NCBI GenBank assembly: GCA_050084985.1
Contig: JBITNC010000002.1
Coordinates: forward strand, 14,074,001 to 14,138,000
Direction of reading: 5' to 3'
DNA: 64,000 nucleotides
DNA from: Nageia nagi
Lineage: Eukaryota > Pinophyta
Shown in pieces: positions 47,844 to 59,739 of this stretch. The notes beneath the pieces are model-generated. The model was not told the DNA's origin. It saw only the letters and a list, made by a program, of their open reading frames with translations, and did not search any database. Positions within the stretch are counted from its first letter, which is position 1; each line of letters starts with the position of its first letter. Made by a program: the position numbers and the translations under genes.

Positions 47844-48620
47844 TTGCTAGTTCATTCTTGAGGAGTCAGATGACCTAGTTTTAAATGTTAGCATTCTTTA
47901 TCAAGAGCAAGAAGAAAAATTCCATCATCTCATGAAGATGAGGCTTCTATTACCAAAACTTCATCAAGATAAGTATCCATTTCAATAGTAGGGATTCCTC
48001 TTTTACTAATAAATATATGCAAAAATGTTAGTATGGTGGCAAAGGGTTAGGTAAGTATGAACTAGATATTGTAAAGCCCATCTTGAATGAAGTTCAGTTC
48101 AAGAGAACATATGGCATTAGGTTTGAAGCTTTAACCTCTATATAATCAACTCCAACTTTAATTATTCAACATGTTGATACCATTGACTAAGGTAGCATTC
48201 ATGATATATTTAAGGAGTGGTTGCATTGTACCATGATGAATGGACCTTCTAAGAAAGTATATACTTATTATGTAGATCCTTTTTTCCAACTAATTCTCCT
48301 ATATGAGTGGATTTCTTACAAAATATTGATGTTATTCTTGAGATGTTGGGAGTAAGAAGTGAATTTCCAAAATCTAATGAATAGAGGTTAGTTGCATGGT
48401 TCTTATGATATCAGACTTATTTTGGATAAGAGGTTTGGAAGGAGGAGGTAGATATTGTAGGAATGGGGGCATTTCCTATGCCTCCCAAACTCAGTGATGA
48501 AATGTCCTATCTTAGTAAGGAAATAGTGGAAGTAAATATATGTACCAAAGAGGTTCTAAAGTTGATCAAAATAGGATCTTGGTTAACCTTGGAAGAAAGG
48601 GAAAGGTACCACCTACTGTT
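47844..48620 (+). pseudogene. E1 protease-RT linker, right part
   Basis: Degraded coding sequence resuming after E2. No domain recognised until FSNVFSWSYSDMPSLDHDF at about 48634, the block just before RT in Tat-type pol. Confidence 0.5.
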
Positions 48621-48748
48621 AGTATAATTTTCTAATGTGTTTTCTTGGTCTTATTCTGATATGCCTAGTCTTGATCATGATTTTAGTATAATTTTCTAAT
48701 GTGTTTTCTTGGTCTTATTCTGATATGCCTAGTCTTGATCATGATTTT
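48621..48748 (+). repeat. 64 bp tandem duplication in E1 pol
   Basis: 48621-48684 and 48685-48748 are identical by eye (AGTATAATTTTCTAATGTG and on). 64 is not a multiple of three, so the duplication shifts the frame. Its perfect identity makes it recent. Confidence 0.9.
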
Positions 48749-48779
48749 ATCACTTATATCCTAGTTGTCAATGATGATG

Positions 48780-49330
48780 TTAGATCAATCCAACAAAACT
48801 TAGGAAAATGCATGCTAAAATAGCATCAAAAATTAAAAAGGAAATATAAAAATACTTTATTATTGATTTTATTGTTCTTATTAATTATTCTTCATATATT
48901 TCTAACATTGTTCCTGTAGCTAAGCCTAATGGCAAGGTGAGATATTGTATAGATTTCAAAGATATAAATAAGGTATGTCCAAAATATGCCTTTCATCTAC
49001 CAAATATTGACATGATTATAGATTCTATAGTAGGCCATGAGATTTGATCTTTCATGGATGACTTTTTCAACTATAGTCAAATAAGGATCAATAATAAGGA
49101 TCAACATAAGATAACTTTTGTTACTCCTTAGGGCACATTTTGTTGGGTAGTCATGCTTTTTGGATTGAAAAACATGAGGGATACTTATCAAAGAGCTATG
49201 GTAATTATGTTTCATGATTTGATTCATGATTTAGTAGAATTTTATGTTGATGATATTCTTACCAAGTCTAGGATAAATGATGATCATGTTTCATATTTAA
49301 GGAAAAAAATTTAACGAATGAGAGAATTTA
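48780..49330 (+). pseudogene. E1 reverse transcriptase, degraded
   Basis: Reads SNIVPVAKPNGKVRYCIDFK, DINKVCPKYAFHLPNIDMII, SFMDDFFNYSQIRINNKDQH, GTFCWVVMLFGLKNMRDTYQ and the catalytic FYVDDILTKSR. The motif set matches E4, so both are Tat-type. Stops include TGA after GHEI and TAG after VTP. Confidence 0.88.
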
Positions 49331-49439
49331 TGTTGAGATTGAAACCTCATAAGTGTGTATTTGGAGTTTGTTTGAGTTATTTTCTTGGTTTTATTATTTC
49401 AATAAGAGGATTTTAGGTGGATTCTAAGAAAGTATTAGC

Positions 49440-50060
49440 CATTATTGATATGCATCCATCTCAAAATTTGAAATATTTGAGACATATTCAAGGTAAAGTT
49501 CAATCTGTAAGAAGATTTATTGCTTAAATAGTTGATATAACAATCCCATTTTCTCATTTATTGAAGAAATATGAAAAGTTTATTTGGGATGAAAATTGTC
49601 AGAAAGCTTTGGAAAACATAAATATGTACCTTACTAATGCTCTTATCTTAGCCCCTTATGATTCTTAGAGGAATTTATTACTTTATATTTTTGCAACATT
49701 AAGTGCATTGGGGGAAATGTTAACTCAAAATATTAGGAAAGAGAGATTAATTTATTACATTAGCAAAACTTTGATATGATTGGTTCAATGTTATAGCTCA
49801 AACAATTAGCAAAGACAGAGTAATTATTACATAAGCAAAACTTTGATTGATTATGAGACAAGATATACACCTATAGTGAAAATGTATTTTTTATTGTACT
49901 TTCAATAGAAAAATTAACATACTACATGCTTAGAAATACAAAATATGTTATAGCTTAGGTTGATCTTTTGAGGTACTTACTGTAAAAAACTTATTTTTAC
50001 AATAGAGCTACGAAATGGATAATGTTGCTTCAAGAATTTGACTTGGTGTTGTAACTCAAA
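49440..50060 (+). pseudogene. E1 first RNase H, degraded
   Basis: VRRFIA, stop, then FSHLLKKYEKFIWDENCQKA and IYYISKTLI show the connection and RNase H start. A block of about 40 bp around ATTACATTAGCAAAACTTTGA occurs twice (about 49740-49775 and 49810-49850), a local duplication. The rest is stop-rich. Confidence 0.75.
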
Positions 50061-50229
50061 AATCCATTAAGGGATAGGCTCTTGCAAATTTCATCTCAAA
50101 TCATATAGTAAATGAAACTAATATGTTTCAAGAGGAATTTCCTGATGAGATGGAAACCATAGGTACTCATAATCCTAGCAATGATGCTCAGTTTGAGTGA
50201 AATCACTCCTTCCTTAAACCTAAGTACCC

Positions 50230-50905
50230 TAAGGTTTTTATATATAAGTGTATTCATGGAGATGGGGTAGGAATTGTACTAATTAATTCATATAGTGATG
50301 TTATTCCTATGCCTTGTTGATTAAGTTTTGATTATACTAACAACATGGCTAAGTCTGAAGATTTAATATTAGGTATCAAGGAAGCTATACTTATAAAGTT
50401 GTAGTGGATCAAAATATTTAGTGATTCACAATTGGTATTAAAATAAATCAATGACATCTACAACACTGTTGTAATTCTTGTGTCTTATTGATTAAGTTTT
50501 GATTGTACTAACAACATGGCTAAGTATGAAGCTTTGATATTAGGTATCAAGGAAACTATACTTTTGAAGGTGCATCAAATAAAGATCTTTAGTGATTCAC
50601 AATTTGTGGTAAAACAAATTAGTGATATCTATAGCACTACAGATGTGAAGTTACAACCATACAAGGAAATGGTAACAAATCTTCCCATGTATTTTGACGA
50701 GTGTAAGATTGAAAGTATTCCAAGAGATAACAATAGGTATGTTGATACTATGACTAGTGTTTCTTCCCTGGATCATATTAATATTGATTATGAAGAAATA
50801 ATCCTTACAATTAAAAACTTAAGTAGACCTTCTCATTCTTATGTTGTTACCAATTTCATTGAAGATCATTGCTTTTTCACTACTTGTCTTGATGCATGTG
50901 AATAG
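50230..50905 (+). pseudogene. E1 second RNase H, with an internal 171 bp duplication
   Basis: GDGVGIVLINSYSDVIPMP opens the domain. TNNMAKSEDLILGIKEAI and IFSDSQLVLK then appear, and the same section recurs as TNNMAKYEALILGIKETI and IFSDSQFVVKQISDIYS, where the frame is open from 50516 to 50905. The catalytic Glu (NNMAEYE in most relatives) reads Lys in both copies. The later copy is cleaner and has RDNNRYVDTMTS with the final Asp. Confidence 0.78.
50317..50658 (+). repeat. 171 bp in-frame duplication in E1 RNase H
   Basis: TTGATTAAGTTTTGATT starts both copies (50317 and 50488). The copies differ at many sites, and the first has gained TAG and TAA stops absent from the second. 171 is 57 codons. 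Confidence 0.8.
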
Positions 50906-51009
50906 TATAGATATGTCTTTGCATATTTAAAGTATGACATACTACATATTGATTTTGATAATAATGCAAGGATTATATTTAAAATCTAGCTAAAAAATAT
51001 GTTATATTC

Positions 51010-52143
51010 ATGATTTTCTATATAGAAGATCTTTTATGGTGCTCCTCTTAGATGTTTGATGAGACATGAAGTACAAATGGCTCTCTAGCAAGCTCATGAT
51101 GGAGAATGTGGTGGAAATTTTAATTCTAAATTAGTTTAGAATAGGTTATTATTGGCCTACTATGCTTGAAGATTATGAATTACATGTAAAGAAATGTGAA
51201 CAATTTCAAAAGAATGGTAAACTTCAACCTTCACCATCACATGGATTGCTCTCTATTTTTTCTCCTTGGCCTTTTTCTATTTGGGCACTTGATTTCATGG
51301 GAAAGATTAACCCTATTTCTAGAGATGGTCATAATTTTATCATCATAGCCACAAATTATTTTACAAAGTGGGTTGAAGCTATTACTATGAAGTTAGCTAA
51401 AGGAGGTAATATTGTTGAATTTCTATTTGAATATATCATCTCTAGATATGGTGTTCCTTATAAATTGTTTATGCATAATGGTACAAGATTTAAAGGTAAT
51501 GAAGTTAAAGATTTTTGTAACAAATATAATATTGAAATAAAGTTTTCTACCCCTTATTACCCTCAAGGTAATGGTCAAGTAGAAGCCTCTAATAAAGAGA
51601 TAAAAATTATCTTATCTACAACTATTGAAAAATATGATAAATATTAGTATGAATAATTACCTTATGCTTTGTGGGATCATATATAAAGTATAATATTGTT
51701 GGGGAAACCCCTTTCTCTTTCATGTATGGTGATGAATCCATTGTTACCTTAGTACTAGAAATCCCATCATTTTGCATGTCTTTAGATGGTTTTATTTATG
51801 ATGAAGATAAAAGTAAAGAAAGGTTAGCACAACTAGAGCCCCTAGATGAGAAAAGAGTAAATGTTTAAGAACACCTAAGGGTATATCGCTCTAGAATCAA
51901 AATATAATATATCCAAAAGATTAATCCTAAATAATTCAAGATAGGGGACTTGATTTTAAAGGAAAATCTTGCAAATACCAAAGAATTAGAAAATAAAAAG
52001 AAAGGTAAATTTAAACCTAACTAGATTGGTCTTTATGTTGTTATGATAAATTATGGAAAAGGGGCATATAAATTATCCAAAATTGAAGGTAAAGAAGAAA
52101 AAAATCCAATAAATCTTATGCATATCAAATTATTCTATGTTTG
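51010..52143 (+). pseudogene. E1 integrase, degraded
   Basis: Zinc-domain remnant with QAHDGECGGNFN, then (open 51162-51647) KKCEQFQKN, WPFSIWALDFMG with the first Asp, FMHNGTRFKG where the second catalytic Asp is His, and GNGQVEASNKEI with the Glu kept. C-terminal part: ETPFSFMYGDES (51710), FKIGDLILKENLA and a final IGLYVVMINYGKGAYKLS, ending HIKLFYV. Same layout as E4 integrase, no chromodomain. Confidence 0.87.
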
Positions 52144-52947
52144 ATCCTTTTTGTGTTATGCATGTCTTTTTTATTTTTCTATTTGAATTGGTACAAAACT
52201 GAATAGGTGATCCCAATGATGTTGTTGTATTCTGAGTGACATTGTTGCATTAATAAGATCAAAATTTAGCTATTTTTATCAAATATACTTCTCCCTAATG
52301 GTAAGAAAGAAAAAAGGTAAAAATTACTTAGTTTTTAGTACATGCTTATCATACCATATTTATCATGCTTATCATACAATATTTTTCCATATCATAAACT
52401 ATTAATATATCATATGCTTATCATATTGTTTTCCATATCATGCTTAACATTGGCTTATCTATAAGGGAGGGTCATGCTTATCAAAATTCATGAAAACATG
52501 GTAGCTTGGAGGTCCATATCTATCACATTCTTATCATTTTTCTCTCTGTAAGGGAGGGGCATGCTTATCAAAATCCATGGAAAAATGATGGCTTAGAGGT
52601 ACAATTATATAACATAAATTGATCTTTTCTTATAGGTTTGATATCTTTCTCTTTAATGATTTTCATATCATATGATGTTTAATGTGTATATTTTGGATAT
52701 CTTGTGCAAAATATTTTATGTTTAAGTTGATTATAGGTTCCTTTATCTTTAACTTGGATTACTCCTATGATGAGAGGTTCATCATGTCACAAAAAATCCA
52801 AAGAGGGGGTGTAACATTGGTGAAAATTGGGGCATCCAAAATTTTTCATTATGAAGAAATTTTTGCAGAAGTATTTTATTGCTTATCTTCTCATACTTTG
52901 AATTTATGCTTTGATTATCTTTTTTCCAAAAGTATTAAATCATATTC
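52144..52947 (+). other. E1 3' untranslated region with short repeats
   Basis: No gene. Many GCTTATCATA-type words at 52330-52460. A block of about 55 bp (TAAGGGAGGGTCATGCTTATC and on) is duplicated at 52461-52515 and 52548-52603; each copy starts with a purine run resembling a polypurine tract. Confidence 0.6.
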
Positions 52948-52957
52948 AAAGTGGGGC
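52948..52957 (+). other. E1 polypurine tract
   Basis: AAAGTGGGGC ends three bases before the LTR start TGTTAACACC at 52961. Confidence 0.7.
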
Positions 52958-52960
52958 ATC

Positions 52961-53449
52961 TGTTAACACCTAAAAAGGATTTTTAATTTAATTAAAATAT
53001 CCCTTTTAGATATTTATAATAATTCATTTATTTAGTTACTTTATTACACTTATCATTATGTAAACTTATTTACCTTTGTATTTTATGATAACAGGCTGAT
53101 TTAGAGATAAGCCCAAGCAAGAGTCTTAGTCCACATACACCATAAGTCTAAGGAGGAGCTTTGGCACTAGACCTAATATCTATAAATGTGTAAGGGTTAT
53201 GCATGAGCAATCATGGTATGATCTAGAATCCTTGATAGGTGGTAATATACTTGTGTTATTCTTGATCAATGTTTCTCAACATTACCTATCATAACTAGAT
53301 TTTTTATACACTAACCTTGGTATTCTTGCAATATTCCTAAGCTATCTATGCATGATATTTTGAGCATTGAAGGTGTGACTACAATATCAAGTGAAAGGGC
53401 AAGGGAAACTAGAAAGGTAATCAGGTAACATTTTTAGGATCCTAGCATA
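52961..53449 (+). repeat. E1 3' LTR, truncated
   Basis: 489 bp matching array LTR positions about 20-500 (shared ATTTTAATTTAATTAAAATA-like start, TATCTATAAATGTG, GATCTAGAATCCTTGATAGG). Clearly diverged from the array copies. It is cut by the copia LTR that begins at 53450. Confidence 0.88.
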
Positions 53450-54636
53450 TGTTTTTCTCCAAGTGACACTAAGAGGGGGGTGAATTAGTGTGAAGGATTA
53501 AAACTTAGTTCTTTAACTTTATCTTCTAAAGAAAATAGTACTTATTTGAAATAACTAGAACAAACATCATAATAATGCATCACATAAAACATAATATAAT
53601 GAGGTTCACTAATGTGGCTATATCCCTAAGTGAGATTGTTTAGACTCCCAACCAAATCAAAGCATCAACTTTACAACCAATTTATCAGCACCAACCCTTG
53701 TTCATTATTAATAACTAAAAGGATCTCCAACCCCCTTGTACAATCACCAACTTGACAAATTATAAAATTAAGATTTTAGGCAATCTTGTCATTTCTATTA
53801 CAAAAGACCCTCACTTGTCTAGCTCAGCATTTTTCACTCTTGGATATCTCTATTAGAAATATGAAATCAATGGTCATAGCCTTTTTTCTTCCCTCATTAT
53901 CAATCTATGACATTTTTTTCTTTAATGGTAGTCTACTCACACAATCACATTCAACTCCAACATCTCTCCATATCTCCCTTTGTGCATTACAAAATTCCCA
54001 TTTTATTTCATTACAAGTTGTTTGTCTTCTAGGTATGCCATATGATAATAGTAATTGAATCATCTTCCCTAATGATCTGACTCTCATTCCATAACCCCCT
54101 TAATTATAATGTTAAACTACAAACCCTACATCTTCAACTTTCCTAAATTATAATGTTAACCTGTAAAATAGAATAATGTTATACTTAGGCTTTTTTGAAT
54201 GTTTTGCAGAGCATTTGATTTTGGTGAAGATCTAGTAGAGCAAAGTAGACCAAATTCCACTGGAATAGTGGAAAAATTAGACAACTTCATTTTCTTTAGC
54301 ACAAGTCCTACCAATGATGGTTAATCATACATCATAGTGAATTAGATTTGAATTAACCACAACAAGTGTTCCAATAGAGAGATTTGAGCTTAGATTATTC
54401 ACTTCAAACTATGCCCAAATAATTACACTAGAAGAGTATATTTTCTTTTGTATTTGGTTTTGATAGGTCCGTACAAAACTAGATACTTGTAAATACCAAA
54501 ACTCTAATAAAATATATTTTTCCTATTCTTCCTTTGACATAAATCTTTCTCACTTATGGCATTAACATTATTTGAAATTATGGAATGCACATGCACTTTG
54601 ACAACAATGATAACCACATAAACATCACCAAAACTA
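53450..54636 (-). repeat. E6a: minus-strand copia-like LTR related to E5
   Basis: The reverse complement matches the E5 LTR at both ends: CACTAATTCACCCCCCTCTT near its end and a TTCCTTATTCTTCC-related block, AAGTGCAT and CTTATGGCATT near its start. 1.2 kb against 2.2 kb for E5, so it has large internal gaps. A purine run (CATAGGGGAGATA on the minus strand, 54637-54649) precedes it, marking it as a 3' LTR whose interior lay to the right. Confidence 0.75.
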
Positions 54637-54649
54637 TCTCCCCTATGGT

Positions 54650-55185
54650 TTTCCTCTGCATGTCCTCACTATATTAATAAAAAAAGTGTAGATTTTCAAG
54701 GGTTCCACTAACCTTTAGAGAATTTTTAGTGTACATTAGGATCAAAATATTCTAAATGCTTACAATTTCCAACATAATTACTACATAAATAGTAAGAGTA
54801 AATTATCCCAACAACAAAATTGAGATTGGATTAAAATCCCTTATTCTCCCATACAAACTAACTCGATAAAGAGTTTACACCCTTACTTCATGAATATCCC
54901 AAAATACTAATCATGTATTAATCTACAACATTTATTTCAAAAAATAAATAGTCAAGTATATTCAAAACATCAATAATCCCTTAGTACAACTAGTTGACTC
55001 TTAACTATATATCATTATCTCAACTTCATATAATTATCCTATCTTCCTCCCCTTTTGAACTGAAAGGCCAAATGCTTAAATTTATGCTTATAAAATTTAG
55101 TATAAGCCTAACCTAGCACCCTTTTTATTATAATAGCATCTTGTGGGATCATTTCAAATAACTAGCTTATACCTCCATTCCATTT
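54650..55185. other. Gap without recognised gene
   Basis: AT-rich, presumably interior of E6a or the tail of E6b. No motif recognised. Confidence 0.3.
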
Positions 55186-55189
55186 GATT

Positions 55190-55762
55190 ACCTCAAACAA
55201 CATCTTGTTGTATATCTTACTATTCCTTAGCATCAAAATCGAGATGGATTTAATACCTCTACTTCCTATCTTCGGTATATTCAACATATTTACTAGCTCT
55301 AGCTTCGCTTTTCCTTTATTCTATGTTTTACTTCTTCTATTTTCTTTCCTCATAGAACTCAATTGGTTAGTAACAATATTAAACTCATTAACATGTTCCA
55401 AAATGGATCCTTTTTATACCATTTGTATATTACATAACTTTTTTATGAGAAATACCTTTTTCTCCACCAAAGGACCAAATGTTTCTCATACATCTTTCCC
55501 AACTTGTCCATGATACCCTTTCTCATCTAAGATATTGAATGCAACCAATTCTTTCAAGCACAACCTTATCATTCCTAAAGCCTTTATATCTAAGATCTCC
55601 CAATCCACATCATCCATGCTTGTGTGTTTACTCTTTACCTTTTCTTCAAGAAGTATGTAAAGGTATTTTTTCAAAAGGTATTCTTCTATTTACATTTTCT
55701 TGTACTTAAAGTTCAATCTAACAATTGAATTTCTCCACTTGAAACCTCACTTCTTCTATCAT
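55190..55762 (-). pseudogene. E6b: copia gag fragment
   Basis: From ATG 55762 the reading is MIEEVRFQVEKFN, stop, then after a shift YILLEEKVKSKHT, DWEILDIKALGMIRLCLKEL and FNILDEKG, followed by ETFGPLVEKKVF and ILEHVNEFNIVTNQLSSM. This is the order of the copia gag helix bundle (FNG, W, LD-A-I-L-L, L-K, EH---F). Open piece 55674-55486. The rest of the element is not seen. Confidence 0.65.
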
Positions 55763-55803
55763 TACTCCCATTTGATATAGAATCCCTCCTTTCCAAAACC
55801 TAA

Positions 55804-55818
55804 ATATCTAATACCACT
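55804..55818 (-). other. E6b primer-binding site
   Basis: AGTGGTATTAGATAT directly follows the LTR end on the minus strand and is close to the initiator-Met complement. Confidence 0.75.
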
Positions 55819-56765
55819 TGTTAGGATTCAATATATAAAATAAATTTGATCAATTACTTTACTCAAATCTAGAAGAAGAATTAAGTAAAACAATATTACA
55901 CAAGAGAAGATACAAGCATGTAACATAGTTCACCCAGTGTGGGCTACATCGATGGAGAATATTTGATTCTTTATTCCAATAAATCTAAAACCACCAAGAG
56001 ATACAACTAATAGCAACAAAATTATACTTTCTCTTTGGTTAAAAAATAATCCTTACTACAAAATTCTCTCTTCTCTTTCTTACTCATATACATACTTTAC
56101 TCTCTAATTCTCTCATTCAACTCCACTTGTTATAATGAATCTTACAACAAATTTATAGAGATTCATATAAGATTAATTAGAACTTAAACTAAAGTAAAAA
56201 AAAAAACATGCAAATAATTTGACATCAATATCAACATTAGTTTCTAAATTTAGAATAAAATAAGAGTGATCTTACATGTTAAAAATAAAACATTTGCACC
56301 TCTAGATCATGATTGACCTGCATTAGGCTAATTCTATTGATAGGTTGGATGATTGACTATCATAACTACCACATAATTGACCTCCTATCATCTGACTAGT
56401 CATGGTTAGCATACTTCTCATCAATTGGTCCTACAAATCATCCATGTGCATGTTGATTAACAAACAAAGACCTAAAAACATGTGGGTGAGCCAAAAATTA
56501 AGATCAATTCCTAATAATCAAGATATGAATCTAATAGTTTTTTCATATCACCTTACCTCTATTTATATGTGAAATAGCCATCATAATCTATACCTACAAG
56601 AGAACATAAATTCTAGCATCCTTGTATAAAATATGAGAAATAATATAATAAGATCATATAAGTCAACTAAAATAGCAATAATATAATACATAATAATAAA
56701 ATATCATTAATTAAGTAATATGATAATTAATTTTTGATAGTAGGTATCAAAATTAAGTATCAACA
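55819..56765 (-). repeat. E6b 5' LTR (copia-like)
   Basis: 947 bp. On the minus strand it starts TGTTGATACTTAATTTTG and ends GAATCCTAACA, then the primer site and gag, which fixes the orientation. No second LTR of this family is seen. Confidence 0.72.
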
Positions 56766-58499
56766 GTAATATTTTGATGTTTCTTGGCATCCATTTGTAA
56801 GAGCTTATGAGTTTCTAAGAGAACCATAAGTATCCATGTCATAACTCTTCTACAAATAAGTATTTTCGACTTGTATAGAAGAGGTCCTCTTAAATATATA
56901 GGAGCTACACATTTAGAACCTTGAGGTTCATAAATGAATCTTTGTGATTCACAAACTAAGAGTATAAGAGATATGCTTATGAATTTCTTATCCTTTTAAT
57001 GTATTTTTAATTTCTCTTTGAATACCTACTTGATCAATTGAACCTCAACTACAACAAAAAAATGGTTTATAAGTAAGTGATTTTTGGAAGTTTTTTGAGG
57101 TAATTTTAAATTACCTTAATATTGATATTTACTAGATTTTTTACTATAAATCATAAGGAAGAAGTTTGAACCCCTCCCTAAAATTCAACCAAAAAATAAA
57201 AGTATGGGCACAAAAAATCTTTTCATGCCTCTAGCTAGCATACCCCCTGAACCTCTTTCATTTCATGTTTTTCATCGAAGAGACAAGGAAAAGGGAGGTG
57301 GTTAAAGGAATCAATTCAATAGGTGGTATTCTTTATTATTATCTTACCTTGTAGGTATTACTCCATTTCCATGCCTTGCATATATTATTCCATATTTTGC
57401 ATACATTTCTAGCTCATTCACAATGATAATATAGGATGAAAGAACAATTACTCTTTAATGGATGTCCACATCCTCTTCCAAAACTCAAATAGTGATACAT
57501 GCTAGAAGAATATTGATAATTGCGTATGATTAAAATTCCTTATATCCAGTTGTCTTCCTGATCCTTCTATATTTTATCAATGTTCTTACTCTTTGAATAT
57601 CATCCCAACTAACCACTTCAACATACATATTTTAAAGAACATAAGCTGGAGCATGTTTAGAATCAAATAAAAAATAATATTATTTGCATACATGTACACT
57701 AAGAATTTTACAACCACAACATGTGCTAAAAATATTTTTTTAAAGATTATTTGATTTATGTATAAAACACATTACAAATCCCCTAGTTTGGTGCACACTT
57801 TGATAACACTAGGAGATGTGAATTGATCTAGTTGAACTATTGTTATTGTTTATCATGTTTGATGAAATAGTGTTAATGCCTATAAAGGAAAGCATTTTCT
57901 TTCAAAACTTGAAATTATCATATTGCATGAGAAGATATCTCATTCAGTCATAAACTAGAAAACTTCATGAGAATCCACCAAATTTCTATAGTTGACATAC
58001 ATATGTATAAGTATTTCTTGTGGAAAATTGTACATAGATAGGTAAAATATATGTTCTATGTGCTTGATGAATTAATGAAGGAGCTTACCCTCTATAAGGG
58101 TATTATTGGTAATGCAAGTTTACCTCAACCTATAAAAAAATTATTACATATAATTTAAGCTTATATGGTTGATGCAAATATAGGTACAAGATAATAGGAT
58201 GAATCCAAACAAAATGACTACAAAAAAATGATAAAGAAAAGAGAAAAGTATAATTAATAATTCCTTAAATTTATTCATAACAAAGTATAGGTGAATTGTA
58301 ATCCCTTCTCTAACATTTATTGTTCATTGAGTATTTTCTATTTTTTTCAAGTATTCCTACTTTTATCTATGTGATTATTGTACCTCACTCTCTAGCTCTA
58401 CACTCACTAATTATACAAGATTCCTAAAAGAGAGTTCAATACAATGACTTTGTATCATTAAAAAATAATGCTTTCACAAATACCCCATAAATATACATA
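56766..58499. other. AT-rich region, no gene recognised
   Basis: 1.7 kb between E6b and the PPR remnant. Stops in all frames, no RNA gene or terminal repeat recognised. Confidence 0.4.
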
Positions 58500-58983
58500 G
58501 ACAATTATGTTCACTTTACAATATGATATCAGTTATGAAAGAGTTTAAGGGTATCCTTATTGTAGTCATCAACAACATCATCTATTTGTACAAATATTTA
58601 TTAACAATACTTTTAAAAAATGAAATGAAACATGGTTTCCTTTCTACCTAAAAATGTACACCATATTATTATGCAAGATTTTTTAGATCTTATGTCTTTT
58701 TGCATAACCAATAATCTTCACAAGAACATTATCCATATTTGAAATGCAATTTCTCACTTTTGCATAAATATTTAAAAGTAGAATATGAAATATATTTAGG
58801 ATCAAATAAAAAAAAGGATTGTTTCCATAAATTCCCCTATTATTACATTATTACATGATCTAAAAGCACCAAATAGAAATATCCACACACCTAATTTAGG
58901 TTTTATCAACATATATAATGATTCATCTTATTAAATATAAATACACTTAACTCATGATATTAAAGTATCTATAACCCTCATCT
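58500..58983 (-). pseudogene. PPR gene tail, copy 1 (left part)
   Basis: Matches the better-preserved copy at 63080-63600 base by base over most of its length (shared GAAATGAAACATGGTTTCCTT). It breaks at the CATCT at 58979-58983, where E7 inserted, and continues at 62655-62735. Many stops and gaps. Confidence 0.7.
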
Positions 58984-59515
58984 TATTGGAACTTAAGGTC
59001 AATCAAAGGCCATTCTAAGTTGAAGATCAAACCAATTATCTATCAAGTAGACTTGCTCAACAAATCAGTCATCTTTAAGAAGGAATAAATTTTTTGTAGG
59101 AATATCAAATTGATCTAATTTATTTAGCATTGGATAGTCCTCAATAATACATTTCTAATACATATATGCATTCCTATATTTGCTAACGGTTTGGCCATCA
59201 TCTTGTTCATTTTCCTAAAAATTATCTAGTCTTTGCATGTCTAAATTTAACATGTGCAAGTTATCAGTTTTTACTCTTAGTTTAGATTTAGGAGTTTATA
59301 TTTTAATTTTTTTTTTCTCCTAGTTGATGTCTATCATGTTAGGTTAATTTTAGGACTTCTATATTTATGCTTTTTTGAGATTGAATTGTAATAAATTAAG
59401 TTTATCCAACTTGAGTCTAGATTTTTAGTTGAGTCTATATTTAGGATTGTCCAAATCCTATATATGTATATAAAGATTTTATTTTTAATCACCAAAAGTA
59501 ATATTCTACTTCTCA
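58984..59515 (+). repeat. E7 5' LTR
   Basis: 532 bp, ends ATATTCTACTTCTCA like the 3' copy. A TATATAAAG-type box lies at about 59465-59475. Confidence 0.85.
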
Positions 59516-59518
59516 TTA

Positions 59519-59530
59519 TGTTATTAGAGC
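59519..59530 (+). other. E7 primer-binding site
   Basis: TGTTATTAGAGC resembles TGGTATCAGAGC (initiator-Met complement) with two changes. Confidence 0.75.
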
Positions 59531-59739
59531 TATGTTGAAAGATCTATTGGGTTAGAAGAGAGCTTATGGTTATTTGTAAGAATTTACAAAAAATCTTACA
59601 AGTGTGTGAAGAGAGGTCCAAAGTTTTATTTTCTTATTAAGAGGGTAATGGTTTCCAACAACAACACTCTACCCAGCAACCTTTTGTAGTGTGAATGGTT
59701 TAATTCTAGTAATATTTCATCATAATGAAAGATTTTTGG

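Larger units (their letters stand above)
1..53449 (+). mobile_element. E1: Tat-type Ty3/gypsy element, split by E2, 5' part amplified
   Basis: Reading past the insertion at 14696-47843, the order is LTR, gag, protease, RT, RNase H, second RNase H, integrase, polypurine tract and LTR. Integrase after RNase H fixes it as Ty3/gypsy. A second RNase H and the absence of a chromodomain point to the Tat/Ogre group. The 3' LTR (52961-53449) matches the LTR in the array, though clearly diverged from it. The element is dead: many stops in pol, and the catalytic Asp of integrase replaced by His. The 5' end lies outside the window, and the 3' LTR is cut by a copia LTR at 53450, so no target duplication can be read. 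Confidence 0.85.

Noticed and set aside
55184-55513. Plus-strand ORF of 109 codons
   Set aside because: It lies opposite the copia gag fragment and is a hydrophobic, T-rich shadow.
53450-56765. E6a and E6b as the two ends of one copia element
   Set aside because: Their LTR starts and ends differ (TGTTGATACTTAATT against an E5-type LTR), so they are two families lying side by side.
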